Assembly: GCF_030867145.1 (NCBI RefSeq)
Contig: NC_134421.1
Coordinates: forward strand, 30,573,979 to 30,637,978
Direction: 5' to 3'
Source: Opisthocomus hoazin
Taxonomy: Eukaryota; Chordata; Aves; Opisthocomiformes; Opisthocomidae
DNA: 64,000 nucleotides
The notes under the pieces are model-generated. The model saw nothing but the letters and a program-made list of their open reading frames with translations. It made no database searches and had not been told where the DNA came from. The position numbers and the translations under genes are program-made. Of the stretch, positions 27,401 through 39,900 are shown piece by piece (positions within the stretch are counted from its first letter, which is position 1; each line of letters begins with the position of its first letter).

Positions 27401-28875
27401 TCATGTTAAATAGAAAAACATATATATAAGTCCATGTATCATTCATACAAAATTGTAAATAATCACATAGGATTTTTGGTCCTGTAACAAAGTCATGTAA
27501 CAAAACTACTCAAGAATAGGCACTTGTACTTAAATTTAGTAGCCTATTTGTTAACTGTTTTCCTGCCAGTTGTAGCAGATCACCTGTACATATAGAGATA
27601 GATATAAAACCATCTTGGAGCCTATTACGATATACATATGCGATAATTAATCATATCTGATAATTAGCAAGCTTCTCACAGCTGCCACAGCCAGGAAAGG
27701 AAATGCAGTGTCATAGTTTTTCTCCAATTAACTCACAACACATTAACCAGTTAAGGTTCTCATTTTGTTGTCAGAGGAGATTTGGATGTTTATTTCACCA
27801 AACAAAGAATTAGCTTAGTAAATGCATTACAATGCTATGTATTGATCTGGAGGAAAATGTTAGCACTGATTATCAAATACAGTGTATTTTGTTACATATG
27901 TTCCTCTCACTGTAACAGCTTAAGATCAACATGTTAATTCTGAGCATGCTCATTTCCGTATCACAGAAGAGTAGTTACTGTACCCAAATCCCTGCCAATG
28001 CCTCCCAAGAAAGCGGCTTCTCCAGCCTAAATACACCGCGTTTCCCCAGGCTAAAACAGCAGCCAGGGCCCCTTCACACTCACTGCTGCGTCTCACTTCT
28101 CCCACCTCGGTATATATAAGCAACTCACACCCCTTTATTGTAAACCATGCCAGCGTGGGCTCCAGCACCCCCCTGAAACATAGCAGTGCCCCCTTCTCTC
28201 CCTCCAACTCTTCTTTTTTTTTTCCCTGCTACTCATCCACATGCTGGGCTCCACAACCTCTTCTGGGGCCAAATGTCACCTAGCAAACAGGCTGGGCTTC
28301 CAGCCCGTCAGAGATCTGACTCACTCTTCTTCTGCCTTCGACAGACCGTGGGTTTTCCAGAACAGAGCCGTTACCTAATCCCAGCCAGTTGCCTTCAGGC
28401 AGTAAGAAGTTCAGCTGCCAAGAATACCGTGCGTGTAAAACGTCAGCAAAACTAAATGAAGGTGTCAAACTTGATTCAAATAGCTTCTCACTTGATGACT
28501 TGTGGAGAGTTTTAGTAGTAACAATTCATATTCAGAGGCATCCTTCACCTAAAGTTAGAAAAGTCACAAGCCCTGAACGTTGGATTAAAGGCCCCAGGTC
28601 CATTCCAGCAGCAAAATGATGGTATTGCAAGTGAGTAACATCTCGGCGAGATGTGCTGCATTGACTGCATCGCCTGCCATTGAAGTTGATGAGTACGTTG
28701 ACTTCTGCCTCCTGGCTCTCATGCCAATCTACAGATACTCTGCTTGATCGCTTATAAATGACCAGATTTCTAAGGCCAGAAGCAATCGTAACGATCAAAT
28801 GACCTTCTACACGCACATGCCACAGTATTTTAGCACGTGATTCAAACATTAAGGTCCTGACCACCATTAAGCTCT
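12433..28875. other. Intergenic, no gene recognised
   Basis: About 16 kb with no reading frame that I can assign to a protein family. The longest open frames (for example 152 codons at 16957-17415 on the minus strand and 148 codons at 21932-22378) look like chance frames. An exon-like segment follows a long pyrimidine tract at about 13905-14226. A run of 12 T is at 17892-17903, and a run of 12 A followed by GGGG is at 24520-24535. Confidence 0.55.
13905..14062 (+). other. Long pyrimidine-rich tract ending in an AG
   Basis: Roughly 150 bases are dominated by T and C, ending TTTGACAG at 14063. This looks like a strong polypyrimidine tract and 3' splice site. About 160 open bases follow, to a possible GT donor after 14226. 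No gene is recognised around it, so it may be a non-coding RNA exon or chance. Confidence 0.35.
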
Positions 28876-28930
28876 TAGAATCATAGAATCATTAAGGTTG
28901 GAAAAGACCTCTAAGATCATCAAGTCAAAC
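28876..28930 (-). mobile_element. CR1 LINE 3' tail fragment
   Basis: On the + strand this reads AGAATCATAGAATCATTAAGG followed by TTGGAAAAGACCTCTAAGATC. That is the reverse complement of the usual CR1 3' end (GATC...AGAGGTC...TTCCAACC...ATTCTATGATTC). Only the last 50 bases or so are recognisable. Confidence 0.75.
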
Positions 28931-30040
28931 CAGGAAGTCTCTGTACTAGAGCTGCAAATGCAGTTAGAACTATTAAACTTCCACAGCACATAATACCTTA
29001 TCATAGATGTTATTAATTGGCAACGGACACACAATTGCCTGTGACAGACCTAAGACAAAGGTCTGAGAACATATTTTTCCAAGTAATTTTTGTTTAAGCA
29101 GATGACTAAAGGGGCCATATGGCAATTTTGTATCGCTGGGGGTGCAGCACACAAGGCAGGTTCTCAGCTGCTAAACTCTCTTCTCAACTTCATTACCTTG
29201 GCCTAGAGTTCATGCCTGAACATGTCAGCCTGCGACACGAGGTTTTTGTTTAGATTTTCCATTACTCTGCATCTTTTATGATTCTCATGAGTCTGTTTTC
29301 AGAGTTCCTGTGAGTGAAAGCAGTAGTAACAGCTTACTCATTAGAAATGTCTCTTTCCATATGTAACTGCTATGGATCCAAATATGTACCGAGAGACATA
29401 CTTTGCAATTATGGAATTAATTTTCCTCTAGACAATAGAAAGACCAAGCCTTAAAAGTGTAAAGAGCTTTTTTGCCTTAACTCCCCCCCCCCCCCCGCAG
29501 TCAAAAAGATGTTCTCTGGGAGTTTATATTTCATTCTCTTCAACAAACTGCCACGTACTGGCAGAAAAAAATCAGAGCGGGTTAAGAGCGAGTAAATTAA
29601 AGTTAATGCAAGAGACTTAATATCTACCTGTTGGCTACATCCCTATTTAAAATAGAGTTTTTCTGTTCAGAAATTAACAAATAAATATTTTTTATAAATT
29701 ATCAGAACTGTGTACTGGAATTTTTCTTCTGTGACAACTCCTGACTAACTCGCGAGCGACTTGAGAAGGAAATCCTCCTACGACGAGACAGGAATAACGC
29801 AGCTGCACGTCTGTCATTAGCATAACAACAAGAAAAAATATCTTAAATACAAGCTCAGTTTACAAAGCAAAATTAATTACACCGCAGGGAGGAATTTTCT
29901 CCAGGACTAAGCTTAAGCTTGGAGCAACCACTTTCAAGCCCGAAGTAGTTCTGCGCAGCAGAAAGCTGTTATTTTGACAATTTTTCTGTCATTTTTTTTG
30001 TAACATTGTGTCTCCACAGCCAGAAGAGGACCAGCTGAGT
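28931..30040. other. Upstream flank of E2F7, no gene recognised
   Basis: AT-rich sequence changes abruptly to the CpG island at about 30040. It contains a run of 14 C at 29483-29496. No open frame here shows a known domain. Confidence 0.6.
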
Positions 30041-30475
30041 GCTCCTCACCGCACAGCCCCGCAGGCTGCCTGGACCTGATGCGTTAGCCCTGGGCGAGGC
30101 GCTTTCCCCACCCTTCCCTCACCTCAGCGCGGGGAGAACCGGCTGCCTCAGGGCTCCCGAGGAGTCCCTCGCCCCCGGCCCGCTCCCCAGAGCGGCTGCT
30201 CGCTGTGTTCTTCCGGAAGCAGCCCCGTTGCCGGGGACGGCCGTCAGGCACCGCACCCTGCCCCCAGGGGAGCCGCGGGCCCCGTACCGAGCTCCCCCGG
30301 AGGAGCAGCAGCGCCGAGCGGCAGAGCCCACCCCGTCCGGACCCGAGGGCCGGCCCAGCAGGCAGCGGGAAAGAGGAGCGGGTCCCCATCCCCCCTCCCC
30401 GCCGCTCCCCGGCAGGAACTCGCCCCTCACCGGCCGAACCCCCCCGCCCCCACCTGCCGCCCGCTCGGGCGGCGC

Positions 30476-30728
30476 TTTCCCGCCGGCCAACGGCCCGCCT
30501 CGCGCTGGCGGCCCGGCGGCGGGACGGGGGGGGTGGAGGGCGGGCCGGCCGCCGGCGACCGCGCGAAGAAAAAGGAGCCAAGCGGCCCCGCGCGGGCGGG
30601 AGCCCGGTCCCGCGCCCCGCTGCCGCGCGCCGCCTAGCCCGCCGCGCTGATTGGCCGGCCGCGCTGCCGGGGCTCCCCGGCTTGCCGCGCCTGATTGGCC
30701 GGATCGTAAAGCGATGTCTGAGGCGGGA
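30476..30728 (+). promoter_or_regulatory. E2F7: Candidate cell-cycle promoter: E2F-like sites and CCAAT boxes
   Basis: Four E2F-like motifs are visible: TTTCCCGCC at 30476-30484, GGCGGGA at 30518-30524, GCGCGAA at 30561-30567 and GGCGGGA at 30722-30728. Two inverted CCAAT boxes (ATTGG, the NF-Y site) are at 30650-30654 and 30694-30698. No TATA box is seen, as is usual for CpG-island promoters. E2F7 is known to be induced by activating E2Fs at G1/S, and this site cluster fits that. The transcription start cannot be read from sequence; the CCAAT positions suggest it lies near 30700-30730. Confidence 0.6.
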
Positions 30729-30772
30729 GCGGCAGAGCCCCGCGCCCCCCGGGCCGCCCGCCCGCCGCCGCG
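30700..30772 (+). other. E2F7: Probable non-coding exon 1 of E2F7 (5' end approximate)
   Basis: A good donor (CCGCCGCG followed by GTGAGG) lies at 30772/30773. A matching acceptor (CTCGCTTTGCAG) lies directly before the E2F7 start codon at 30906, so intron 1 would be only 133 bases. Splicing places GCG before the start ATGG, a strong Kozak context. The exon contains an upstream ATG at 30714. The 5' boundary is a guess. Confidence 0.5.
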
Positions 30773-30905
30773 GTGAGGGCGCCGGGCCTCCCGCCGCCCC
30801 CCACCGGGAGCGTAGCCCCGAGCTGCCGCGCTCCCCTCGGGCTCTGCCGGGGACGGGAGCGGCTCCTCTTAAGGGCCGGGCTGAAAGCGCCTGCTCGCTT
30901 TGCAG

Positions 30906-30986
30906 ATGGAGGTGAGCGTCCTGGCGCTGCGGGACCTGGCGAGCGGCCGGCCAGGGCGGCGGGGCCGAGCCGAGGCGGCCCAGAAG
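30906..30986 (+). CDS. E2F7: E2F7 exon 2 (residues 1-27)
   Basis: Encodes [14 protein letters not shown] and continues to QK. The first residues align with the human E2F7 start (MEV...L.LKDL), which decides the start codon. The donor is CAGAAG/GTGAGC, phase 0. The last codon is the Lys of the KEN box. The exon is very GC-rich because it lies in the CpG island. Confidence 0.93.
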
Positions 30987-33900
30987 GTGAGCGGGCGCGG
31001 GGCTTAGGGGGGAGGTCCGGTCTGTCCCCAGTGCCGTGGGGACCCCCTCACTCATTGCTCCGCCTCCCCCGGTACGGAGCATCACGGTGGCCCAGGCGAC
31101 GCTCCGAGGGGGTGGGGGAGGCGGCCGGGACTGCGGGGGGCTTGGGCAGCCCCGCCGGCCGCAGCGGGCTGGGGCCGCGACCCCTCAGCCCCTGCCCGCG
31201 GGGGCGCGGAGCCCCGGCCCGGGGGGCTGGAGGTGGGTCGGGCCGGGCAGCCGGTCCCGCTCGGCCCCGATGGCCGCCTTTGGGGGGCTGCCCCTCGGAC
31301 CGCCGCAGCTGGTCTGCGCGGCAGCATCCGTCCGGCCGGCGCTCGGAGCCTGGGGGTGCCCGGCGCTACCCTGAGGACACGGAGACCAGCCCGTAAAACA
31401 ACCCTGAGTCACCCCAGCGTTGTCAGTAAGCGAAGTGATTGCACTCTGGCGTCATTCCCAGGGAAACGGTTTTTAAGCTTTCACTTAATAAGCAAAACTC
31501 ACTAGGCAATCTCAAGCATCCCGGTGGCTACCGTCAGGTAAGGTGGAGGAGACTTTGGTACAGACTCACTGTTCAAAAGCTAACCAATGCCAGGCTTGAC
31601 TTGACACGGGAATAGTATAGTCCTGTTATTTAGCAGCAGTTTGAGCGTGCTGATGCACACATCAGCTATGCCTGCTGCCTTGGAAAAGTATGCCTGTATC
31701 CATATGGTGGTGTTCCCAGGTCAAGAGGCTAAGCAGTGCCACTCAGCAAGGACAAGCTCATCGTTCCTCTCCTGCCCCACCAGCCAGGAGACAGGATACC
31801 TGGCCTCAGGCATACCTTGCTCCGTAATGTCTCCTGAGCTACACTGGATTCATGACCTGCTGTCCATGCTCAGAGTCCTCCAAAGATCACACAGTTCTCT
31901 CCAAATTCAGCTCCTGTTATCTCAGATATTTGTTTCAATTCCTCCTTACATACCAAGTTCATTAAGACAGCCTTTCCTGTTCTCGTGTGTCTGTAAGCCA
32001 CCTCTGCTTGGATCAAGGTGAATCTCATACTTCTACAGACTGCCCCTGCAGTTTTGTGGAATACAGCTAGGAGTTCATAGAGCACTGTGGCTACTGAACA
32101 AAAAAAAAAAGGGGGGGGGGGGGAAGAGGGATTAAAAGCATTTCTTACCTTAGTAGGCAATTACGACATTCAAAAAATAAAGATCTGGTAGGTTAGTAGT
32201 AGACATGTGCTTCTCATGTAGTCGTGCTACTTTTTTCGTTGTGATACTTACACAAACATGAGAATTTGAGGTAGTGGAACAGCAGATTGCTCCAGCTGCC
32301 CTCACTGCACTTCCATTAGCATCAGCCATAGTGAACAGGAACTTGAGTGGAAGGTAGACTTTCTCCATTACAGATTAAGTGTTGGTTCACTGCCAAACGT
32401 GAAATTGCAAGAGTGTACTGAGTGCCAACACTACATGAACGTATATTCCAAGAAGTACCACGGCCTCTAAATTGATCTCTATTTATCACAATGTAGTAAG
32501 TTACAACTGGCTAACTGTTAATTGTAAAAGGAGATATGTTTATTACATCCTTCTGGGTAATTCATAGGTGAATGTAGGCAGAAGTGTTTATCATCAGGGC
32601 TCAGAGTGCCAAATTTATTTGCAATTTGAATGTTACAGAACTGCTTCTAATAAAAGCCAGCTTCGGTTCTTATTAGAACTTCTTTCTGCTTTCTACCTAC
32701 ACTGTACCTGAAAAGGTGATATTTGGAATCACCTATTTAAATAGCTATATCAGCCTGTGATAGTGGAATTGCTCCAAATAAACAGCAAAACTTCCTTAAG
32801 AAGGGGTAAAATTGGACCCAAAGATGAAATATAAAAAAAGTTTGATTTGAGCTAGGGACTGGGGGAGAGTTGAACTTCATTCAAAGAATGATGAAAAACC
32901 AGCCAATGAATAAGACTTTTCCTTCTAGCAGCTCATAGCTGTAGTCAAGGAATACAGTTATGGAGATTTTCTTTGTTGTTTTGAGCAGCAGGTAGTGCAG
33001 ATGCAAAGCTTGCTTCACTTGCACATAAAGTTACAGCCACTTTTCTGTGGCATTTTATGACAGTCTGAGCTGCATCCCCAGCATGGCTTTTCACTGGGGA
33101 CCTTTCAAGCAGAACACTGTGTGTTTTCTTGCTACATGTAATGTGATCAATGCATTATTTCAGTTTCAATCCAATTTGGTGATTTATGTTTGTGGGCAAT
33201 ACTGGCTTGTAATATCAGCCAGTTTAAAAGCCTGATAGGCCATCAGTTGTGCTGGTTGACCCCGGGTTCTGTCATTCAGGGCAGTATCTCATATACACTG
33301 CCTCCAGTACACTAGCATGTAGACTATTTTGCCACTTCCAGCAAAGGCAGAAGAACTGTGCTAAACATAGCTGTGAGTGCCAAGGCATGAGTCACTGCAA
33401 TTACCTTCGTAAAAACAATGAAATTGATTATTAGACTGTTTTCTTTCCTGTTGTGTCTAAAGAGCTTTGTTTTTAATAGGAAAACATATTTGATCGATCC
33501 AGGATGGCCCCAAAGACTCCCATTAAGAATGAACCAGTTGATTTGTCGAAGCAAAAAGGCTGCACCCCGGAAAGGAATCCAATTACACCCGTTAAGCTTG
33601 TTGACAGACCTCAGCCTGATCCCTGGACACCCACTGCTAACCTGAAGATGCTTGTTAGTGCTGCTAGCCCTGACATGAGGGACAGGGAAAAGAAGAAAGA
33701 GCTCTTCAGACCCATAGAAAACAGTGAGCAGAGTGACACACCTGATTCGTTACAGGTGAGACTCAGAACACAGGTTACTTTATGTTCAGTTAGGACTCAG
33801 ACCTTCCTTAAGTTGTGCCTTAAGGCACAACTAACTGGTCCTTTACTCGCTATGGAAAACTGCAGAACTGTAAACCATTCCCAAGGACAGCTGCCTACAC

Positions 33901-36900
33901 AGCACTGGCTGAGCAGTAGGACTTTCAAAGACTAAAACTAGCTGTCTTTAATAGTAACTGACCTGAGACCCCTTGAGAGCCTGAATGCTACTTAGGAGGA
34001 CAGTGAGGGAAGCAGAGCATAAAGGTGTCATTTTCCCCAACTTAAGTACTTCTGATGCTATTTTCTGAACCACATTAGAAAGCAAATTTTAAACAAACAG
34101 GCAGCATTTTCAAAAGCAATTTGACAATGATGCAGGCGTATTTTTCAATATACTTCTGAAATTTTATACCTTGTCCACAACAGCCCTGTGGAGTGGTCAG
34201 TTATAACCTTTCTCCCCCTTTCCACACCAGCCCCAAAACTAGTAGTCAGACAGCATGGTCAAGTGTTATGAAAATTTTTGCTTTCCAGGACTCGGGCGAT
34301 AGGAGGGCTCGTCCCTGTCCTCCCTTTAGGAAGTCTACCCGTGGAGAGGATGACGTCAGGGTGGTAATAAGCATCATTACAGTTTTCTTCCTTCAGACTT
34401 TTTTTTGTTCTAACCACTGCTTTCCCTCTCCTGGAATATTTCTTGTAGAATATCCTTCCTTGGTAATTTCACTGAGAGGAGTATAGTTCTGGGGTCCTCC
34501 TACGGAGGAGCATCATTTGATAGGTACAGATCACTCTACAATGTAGATTTCTACAGAATCTATAGTGACGGTAGTCTCGAGAGTTCTCTGGTTTAGACAG
34601 TCATGAAGAAACAAATGGTTCTCTAGAGATAATTCCTAACATAGCTTCCAGTAAGTAAAAAACAGTTGATGTTAAATGCTAGTTCATCACCACTCCAAGC
34701 CTGCTAAGATCATATAGCACTGTTGGGGTGGCTACTATAAAGTGTTCAAATATGTTCTAGTTAGTAAAACTTATGCTTCATAAATTTCTCCACACAGAAA
34801 GTTAACTTACAAAAGATGTAGAAGTGTTACTGTAAGAATACTGCTATGTCAATACCATACAAAACAAAGAATTCAATCAGAGCAAAAGCCTGCCACAAGG
34901 TCACTTAGTCACAACCAGCAAAGGACAGCTAAGGTCTCATAAGCAAGGAAACGTCGATTTCAACAGCTGCTGCCACTCTCAGCTTTTCTTTGCCAGAGGG
35001 TGAGATTATTTTCTTCTCCTTTTTTGACACAGAAGCAAACCCCAAAGTTACCAGTGCAGAAAAATCTTCTGTCATTCTCATTTTGTAATAAATAAGCATA
35101 CCTCTTCATACATTCTTGCCATCACAGTTGTGCTGGGTTCTTTTTTGCCCTGCAGGGACAGAAAGACCATCTTCAGGCCATCCTTCAGAGTTCACTTACA
35201 CTAACTGCTTCACTGGGTTTAAGGTCCAGAGACTGGGTGGTGCCTTTTATAGTCTCTCAGCATCATGCCCCCTCCCCAACCCACAGTTTCTTAAAGTTAC
35301 AGAGGCACTGTAAAGGGCAGTAAAATATCATGAGAGAGGTTTTTCAGGAACGCTTTGATGGCCTGTACATCTTCTGGTTTATTAGATCCAGAAGTGTCTG
35401 AGGGCATATTCCTCCTCTCTCTGTCAAAAAGAAATATTCCTTCCAAGTAGGATCTTACCATCTGCTAGTCTTGGGTTTTTGGTCTTACTCTTTTGTTTCC
35501 TTATGCGTAGCCATTATTTTATGATCTTGCAAATAAGAGTTTTTCTGTAGATGTGTGTTGAATTAAAAAGAGTTTGCAAGCAAAAGTGTGTCATCCAAAT
35601 GTTCTGTGCTTGCAAGGAGTCCGTGGTTCTTTCCTTAGTAGAAAGTCTGAGCTTAAATATTGCTGACATCTGAAATATGCCTCGCTTGGCTATGCCTTGC
35701 TTCTAAAGCTCTGCACTAAAGAGTTAACTTTTTTTTTTTAACAGTATGATATGGTAGATGACTGCACGGTTGATGAATTTGAAAAGCAGAGGCCCAGCAG
35801 AAAACAGAAAAGCTTAGGACTCTTGTGCCAAAAGTTTCTAGCCCGCTATCCAAGTTATCCATTATCAACAGAAAAAACTACTATTTCTTTGGATGAAGTG
35901 GCTTCAATTCTTGGTATGTATACCTGCAAAAATGGGGTAACTGATCACCTGGAGTAACCTAAGAGGAGGTCCTTCAAAAGATCATCCTTCTTACAGAGTA
36001 CATTCAAAGTCTGCCTTTTCCTGGGTCTGGATGCTCTTCTAATCATACTAATCAAGAGTTGGAAATGCCTAATATTCCTAAGTATCTTTACTGCTTGATA
36101 ATGCTACCATTTTGAAATCTGCTTTCTGGCAGTACTCTTTACTAGACAGATCTATCCTCCAGCTGTTTATCCACTCTGTTGCTTTCTTTGATTTTCAATT
36201 TGCTGAAAACTGAAGGAGTTATGAGTTGCAAACCCTCTGAAGGAGGACTTATAAACAATAATTTTGTCAAAATGGAACATTTGGGTAAACAATTGCAAAC
36301 TAGTGGGTGCAGGAAATCAGTTGGCTTTACTGCCTGACTTCAGTAACGTGCCTGACATTATATCTTCCAAGATCTCATGATTCACCAAGGTTATCTTAGC
36401 TTTAAATATTGTCTTGTGAGGGGAGTTTACCAGGGGACCTGCAAGAGTAGAATGAGAAAATATGTTGTATTGAGGTGGCAAGAAGGTATTGAGTAACCTA
36501 TTTGCTGGATCTGCTTTCAGGTTTGGTCTTAAGATTAATGAAGTATCTGAGAGAGGTAATAAAACTTGGGGGAGAGGACTCAGCCAGGTCACACCAATAA
36601 CAAAAAGAACCAGGTCCTTGGAGAGGTTGTCTCTTAGCTAGGAAGGACTTTATGAAATTGGACTTAAACTACATAAATATTGTATCTACATTTAGAACTC
36701 AAGTATTTAACAGAGAATAGGTAACAAAAATTAAATTTGTCTGTTTTGGGAAGAAAGGGAACAGAAGAGTGATGTCCTCTGTGATTCTAGTAAGAAAGTC
36801 CTTGAAATACTCATTTATTTGCCTTAGTAATGGGAAGTGGAAATAGGAGAGAATTCAGATGGAGTAAGTAGTTACAAAAACTACTTTATAAATGAATTGT

Positions 36901-39900
36901 TCTTTTGGATTTTGCAGTTGCTTCTTCCTGTGTTTGCATGAGATGCTCATGCTCCAACCTTGTACAGCTGAACAGCAGTAGTGCTATATTCTGTGTCGGG
37001 AGCGGTGTTACTTTGCTTTCCTAAATACTAGAAACTTTGTTTTAAGACTTACTGTTGGGGATTTTACCTCCCAGAAGGGGGTGTGTTTCTTCTCCCTTTG
37101 TTTTTCACTTCCTTGCTTGCTTGTATCCGCTTGCTTCAGGGACCACGAAATTGTTCACTGCTGATGTCGCTTCTCTCTGTGTAACAAATGATGGTTGTAA
37201 TACAGCTTTTGCTACAAATGTATATTGCTTTGTAAACTGAAGGCCTATGGAAAGACCGCAAAGGGGGCTATACTGCTGATGCCTGGCAGACACCAGGGTA
37301 TGTGTAGCACTTTTGTTTTTACGGAGTATGTTTCGCTCCAGGACCTCCACATACTTGGAAATACTCATGAATTGTTTATCGTAATATCTGTTTGAGGATG
37401 GTAAGTATTATCCATATTCTCCACATAGGTAAACAGATGCATCAAGGCCTTGCCTTCAGCAGGAAAATGTTTCAAAACCTTTTCCCTTGGCTAGCACTTG
37501 TCCTGCTTAGCTGATGTTACAGGATTTCTGGTGCAGATGCTGCCACCAGCATATAGTGCACTGTGTTATATATGACAGCCACGCTTCAAATGGTGCTGGA
37601 CATGGACAGGTACTCAGGACAGTGAGCAGAGTCACCAGCCTGTTCATATTCAGTCCCCAACCTTGCTCACGTCAGTCAGCCTGAACCAAAGTTGGACATA
37701 TTTCATAGATTTCCCATTGGTGCAGACCCAGCCAGCACCAAGGACTTGTTTCTGCTGCATTTGGGAACAGTGGGTCTCATTTTGCACTGCTTTGCACCTT
37801 GTGAAGCCTTTGGCTCTGCTTGGTAAATGCTTAGGAAATAATTGTGCCATTGGAAATGCAAGTGGAGCACCACACACCCACTGGTTTCTGTAGGAGTGCG
37901 CTTTGATATCTGCCCTGTGTCAGTGCCAGGCTCAGACCCTGTCCTGTCCTCTGTTATCCACAGGCTTGTGTACAGGTATGTGTCTGAGCTCTGAAGTTCT
38001 CTGACAAGAAGGGCCAGAGTGCTCTGATAGCCTCAGGGCAGCCTGGATAGGTCTGAGTGAGTGAGGCTGCACAAACTGCAACCAGTTCTTCTAAACACAG
38101 TGTAGATGCTTTAAGCTGAAGCCATGGCTGGGCTGGCAGACAATATAAACAGACAAAGAACATCATACCATGGGGCTGGCCATACAGAAGTCAATTCTTA
38201 CTTGTACACATTTGGATGGATCTAATGTAATGTGTGCAGGAGAACAGTGAAAAATATCTTGTGAACACTCAGTGTTAGAGAACAGCGTGTTCTCCGTTCT
38301 GCTTCTGCTGAAGAGCACATTAAAACTAGATGAGCGTTTATGTCTCTTATTTCCTCCCTCCCGAAAACAGGAGTTGAGCGGAGACGAATTTATGATATAG
38401 TGAATGTCCTGGAGTCATTGCACTTGGTTAGCCGTGTGGCCAAGAACCAGTACTGTTGGCATGGCCGGCACAACCTAAGTCAGACTCTGAAAACGCTTCA
38501 GGAAGCAGGAGAGCTGCAGTATGGAGAGCTAATGACCTTCTTCCAGCACAAAGAGCAGGATTTGGAGTACAAATTTGGGGAAAGGAAAAAGGAAACTATT
38601 CCAGATTCTCAAGACAGACCATTACTGGACTTTTCAGAAACAGATTGCACCTCTGGTAAGACAACTAATGTATGTGACGTGATACACAGACACAAATCTC
38701 TTTCTCCGGTTTATTATGTGGCTTTTCCCCTTGCTTTTAAATTTAGTAATAAAAAACTATTCTTTGCAAAAAAGTGCTGAATTCACTGCGGAAGTAGCAG
38801 AATTCTTCCTTCTGTCCTGTCGCTAGCATGGGTCTTGGGATGGATTTTCCCTCTACCCTCCAGACTGGCAGAAACTTCTGCCAGACACTCCAGTTCTTCT
38901 TTCCCCACCTGTACCTGACAGTAAATGCTTTATCCTGACAGAAGGTGCTGTTTTCCATTTGTCTGCTGTTTGCATGCTGCCCATAAAATACACAGTGTTT
39001 AAGTTGCAAAGTCCATTGGAGTCACAAAATTACAATGGCGCAAAATGATGTAACGTTACATAGAATCATCTTTGGAATCTGACTTTCTAAAAGCTATTTC
39101 TGCAAGCTTTCATTTTTACTGCCTTTTAAAGAGAGACTTCTGTCTGCATTACTCAGTTATTTGCTTCCTTTCAAAAGATTTCTTCTTCCCAAGAAGGAAA
39201 TAGCATACCCCTTTTTTGTGTGAGAAACCTAATTGCTAGTTTTCTAGCTGTGATGGATGACATATGCTAAGAGGCTTGGGTATTATTTGTAACACAGCAT
39301 CTGCAAACAGCAGAAAGGACAAGTCGTTGCGGATTATGAGCCAAAAGTTTGTCATGCTGTTCCTTGTCTCCAAGACCAAGATAGTCACTCTGGACATCGC
39401 AGCAAAAATACTGATAGAAGAAACCCAGGATACAGTGGACCACAGCAAATTTAAAAGTAAGCTGGCTGTCAAGAGACAGATAATCAGTCAGTGAGTAAAG
39501 AAAACAGGGGCATGTTTGGTCTGATACCAGTAGGTAACAGCAAGAGCAGGTCAGGAATCTTTTGCTGAAATATAGTTTGGGGTTTTTTTAATTGCAAATG
39601 CTGGTTTGTGAAAATAGAGCTTGGGCTAGGGAAGAGTCAATTTAACAATTATCTCCAAGGTTTATCTTCAGAATGAAGAAAAATTTTTTGTTGTTTGATT
39701 TTTTTTTTTTATACTTTAACCCTGTTTCCTGTACCATTCTGAATGATGTTTCAGAACTTATTGAAATGAAACATGTTGTTTAATTTAATGGAGTTTATTT
39801 TTTTCTCTGTGGAAATGTGTTACTTCTCCTTTTCACCCCAGAAATCTTTCACAGCTGGATGGCACAGTTTGCTTTTCAGTTAGTGGGGATTAGTACTTAG

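Larger units (their letters stand above)
30040..31400. promoter_or_regulatory. E2F7: CpG island over the E2F7 promoter, first exons and start of intron 2
   Basis: Base composition switches sharply from AT-rich to very GC-rich with many CpG pairs, and returns to AT-rich after about 31400. This is the usual appearance of a vertebrate CpG-island promoter. It covers the candidate regulatory sites, the probable non-coding exon 1, the first coding exon and the first 400 bases of intron 2. Long open frames on both strands here come from the scarcity of stop codons in GC-rich DNA and are not genes. Confidence 0.85.

Noticed and set aside
30084..31085. 333-codon open frame on the minus strand over the E2F7 promoter
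   Set aside because: It lies in a CpG island where stop codons are rare, it overlaps E2F7 exon 2 in antisense, and its Arg/Gly/Pro/Ala-rich composition matches no family I know.
39059..39075. CATAGAATCATC, similar to a reversed CR1 tail
   Set aside because: Too short, and the following bases do not continue into the CR1 3' end.
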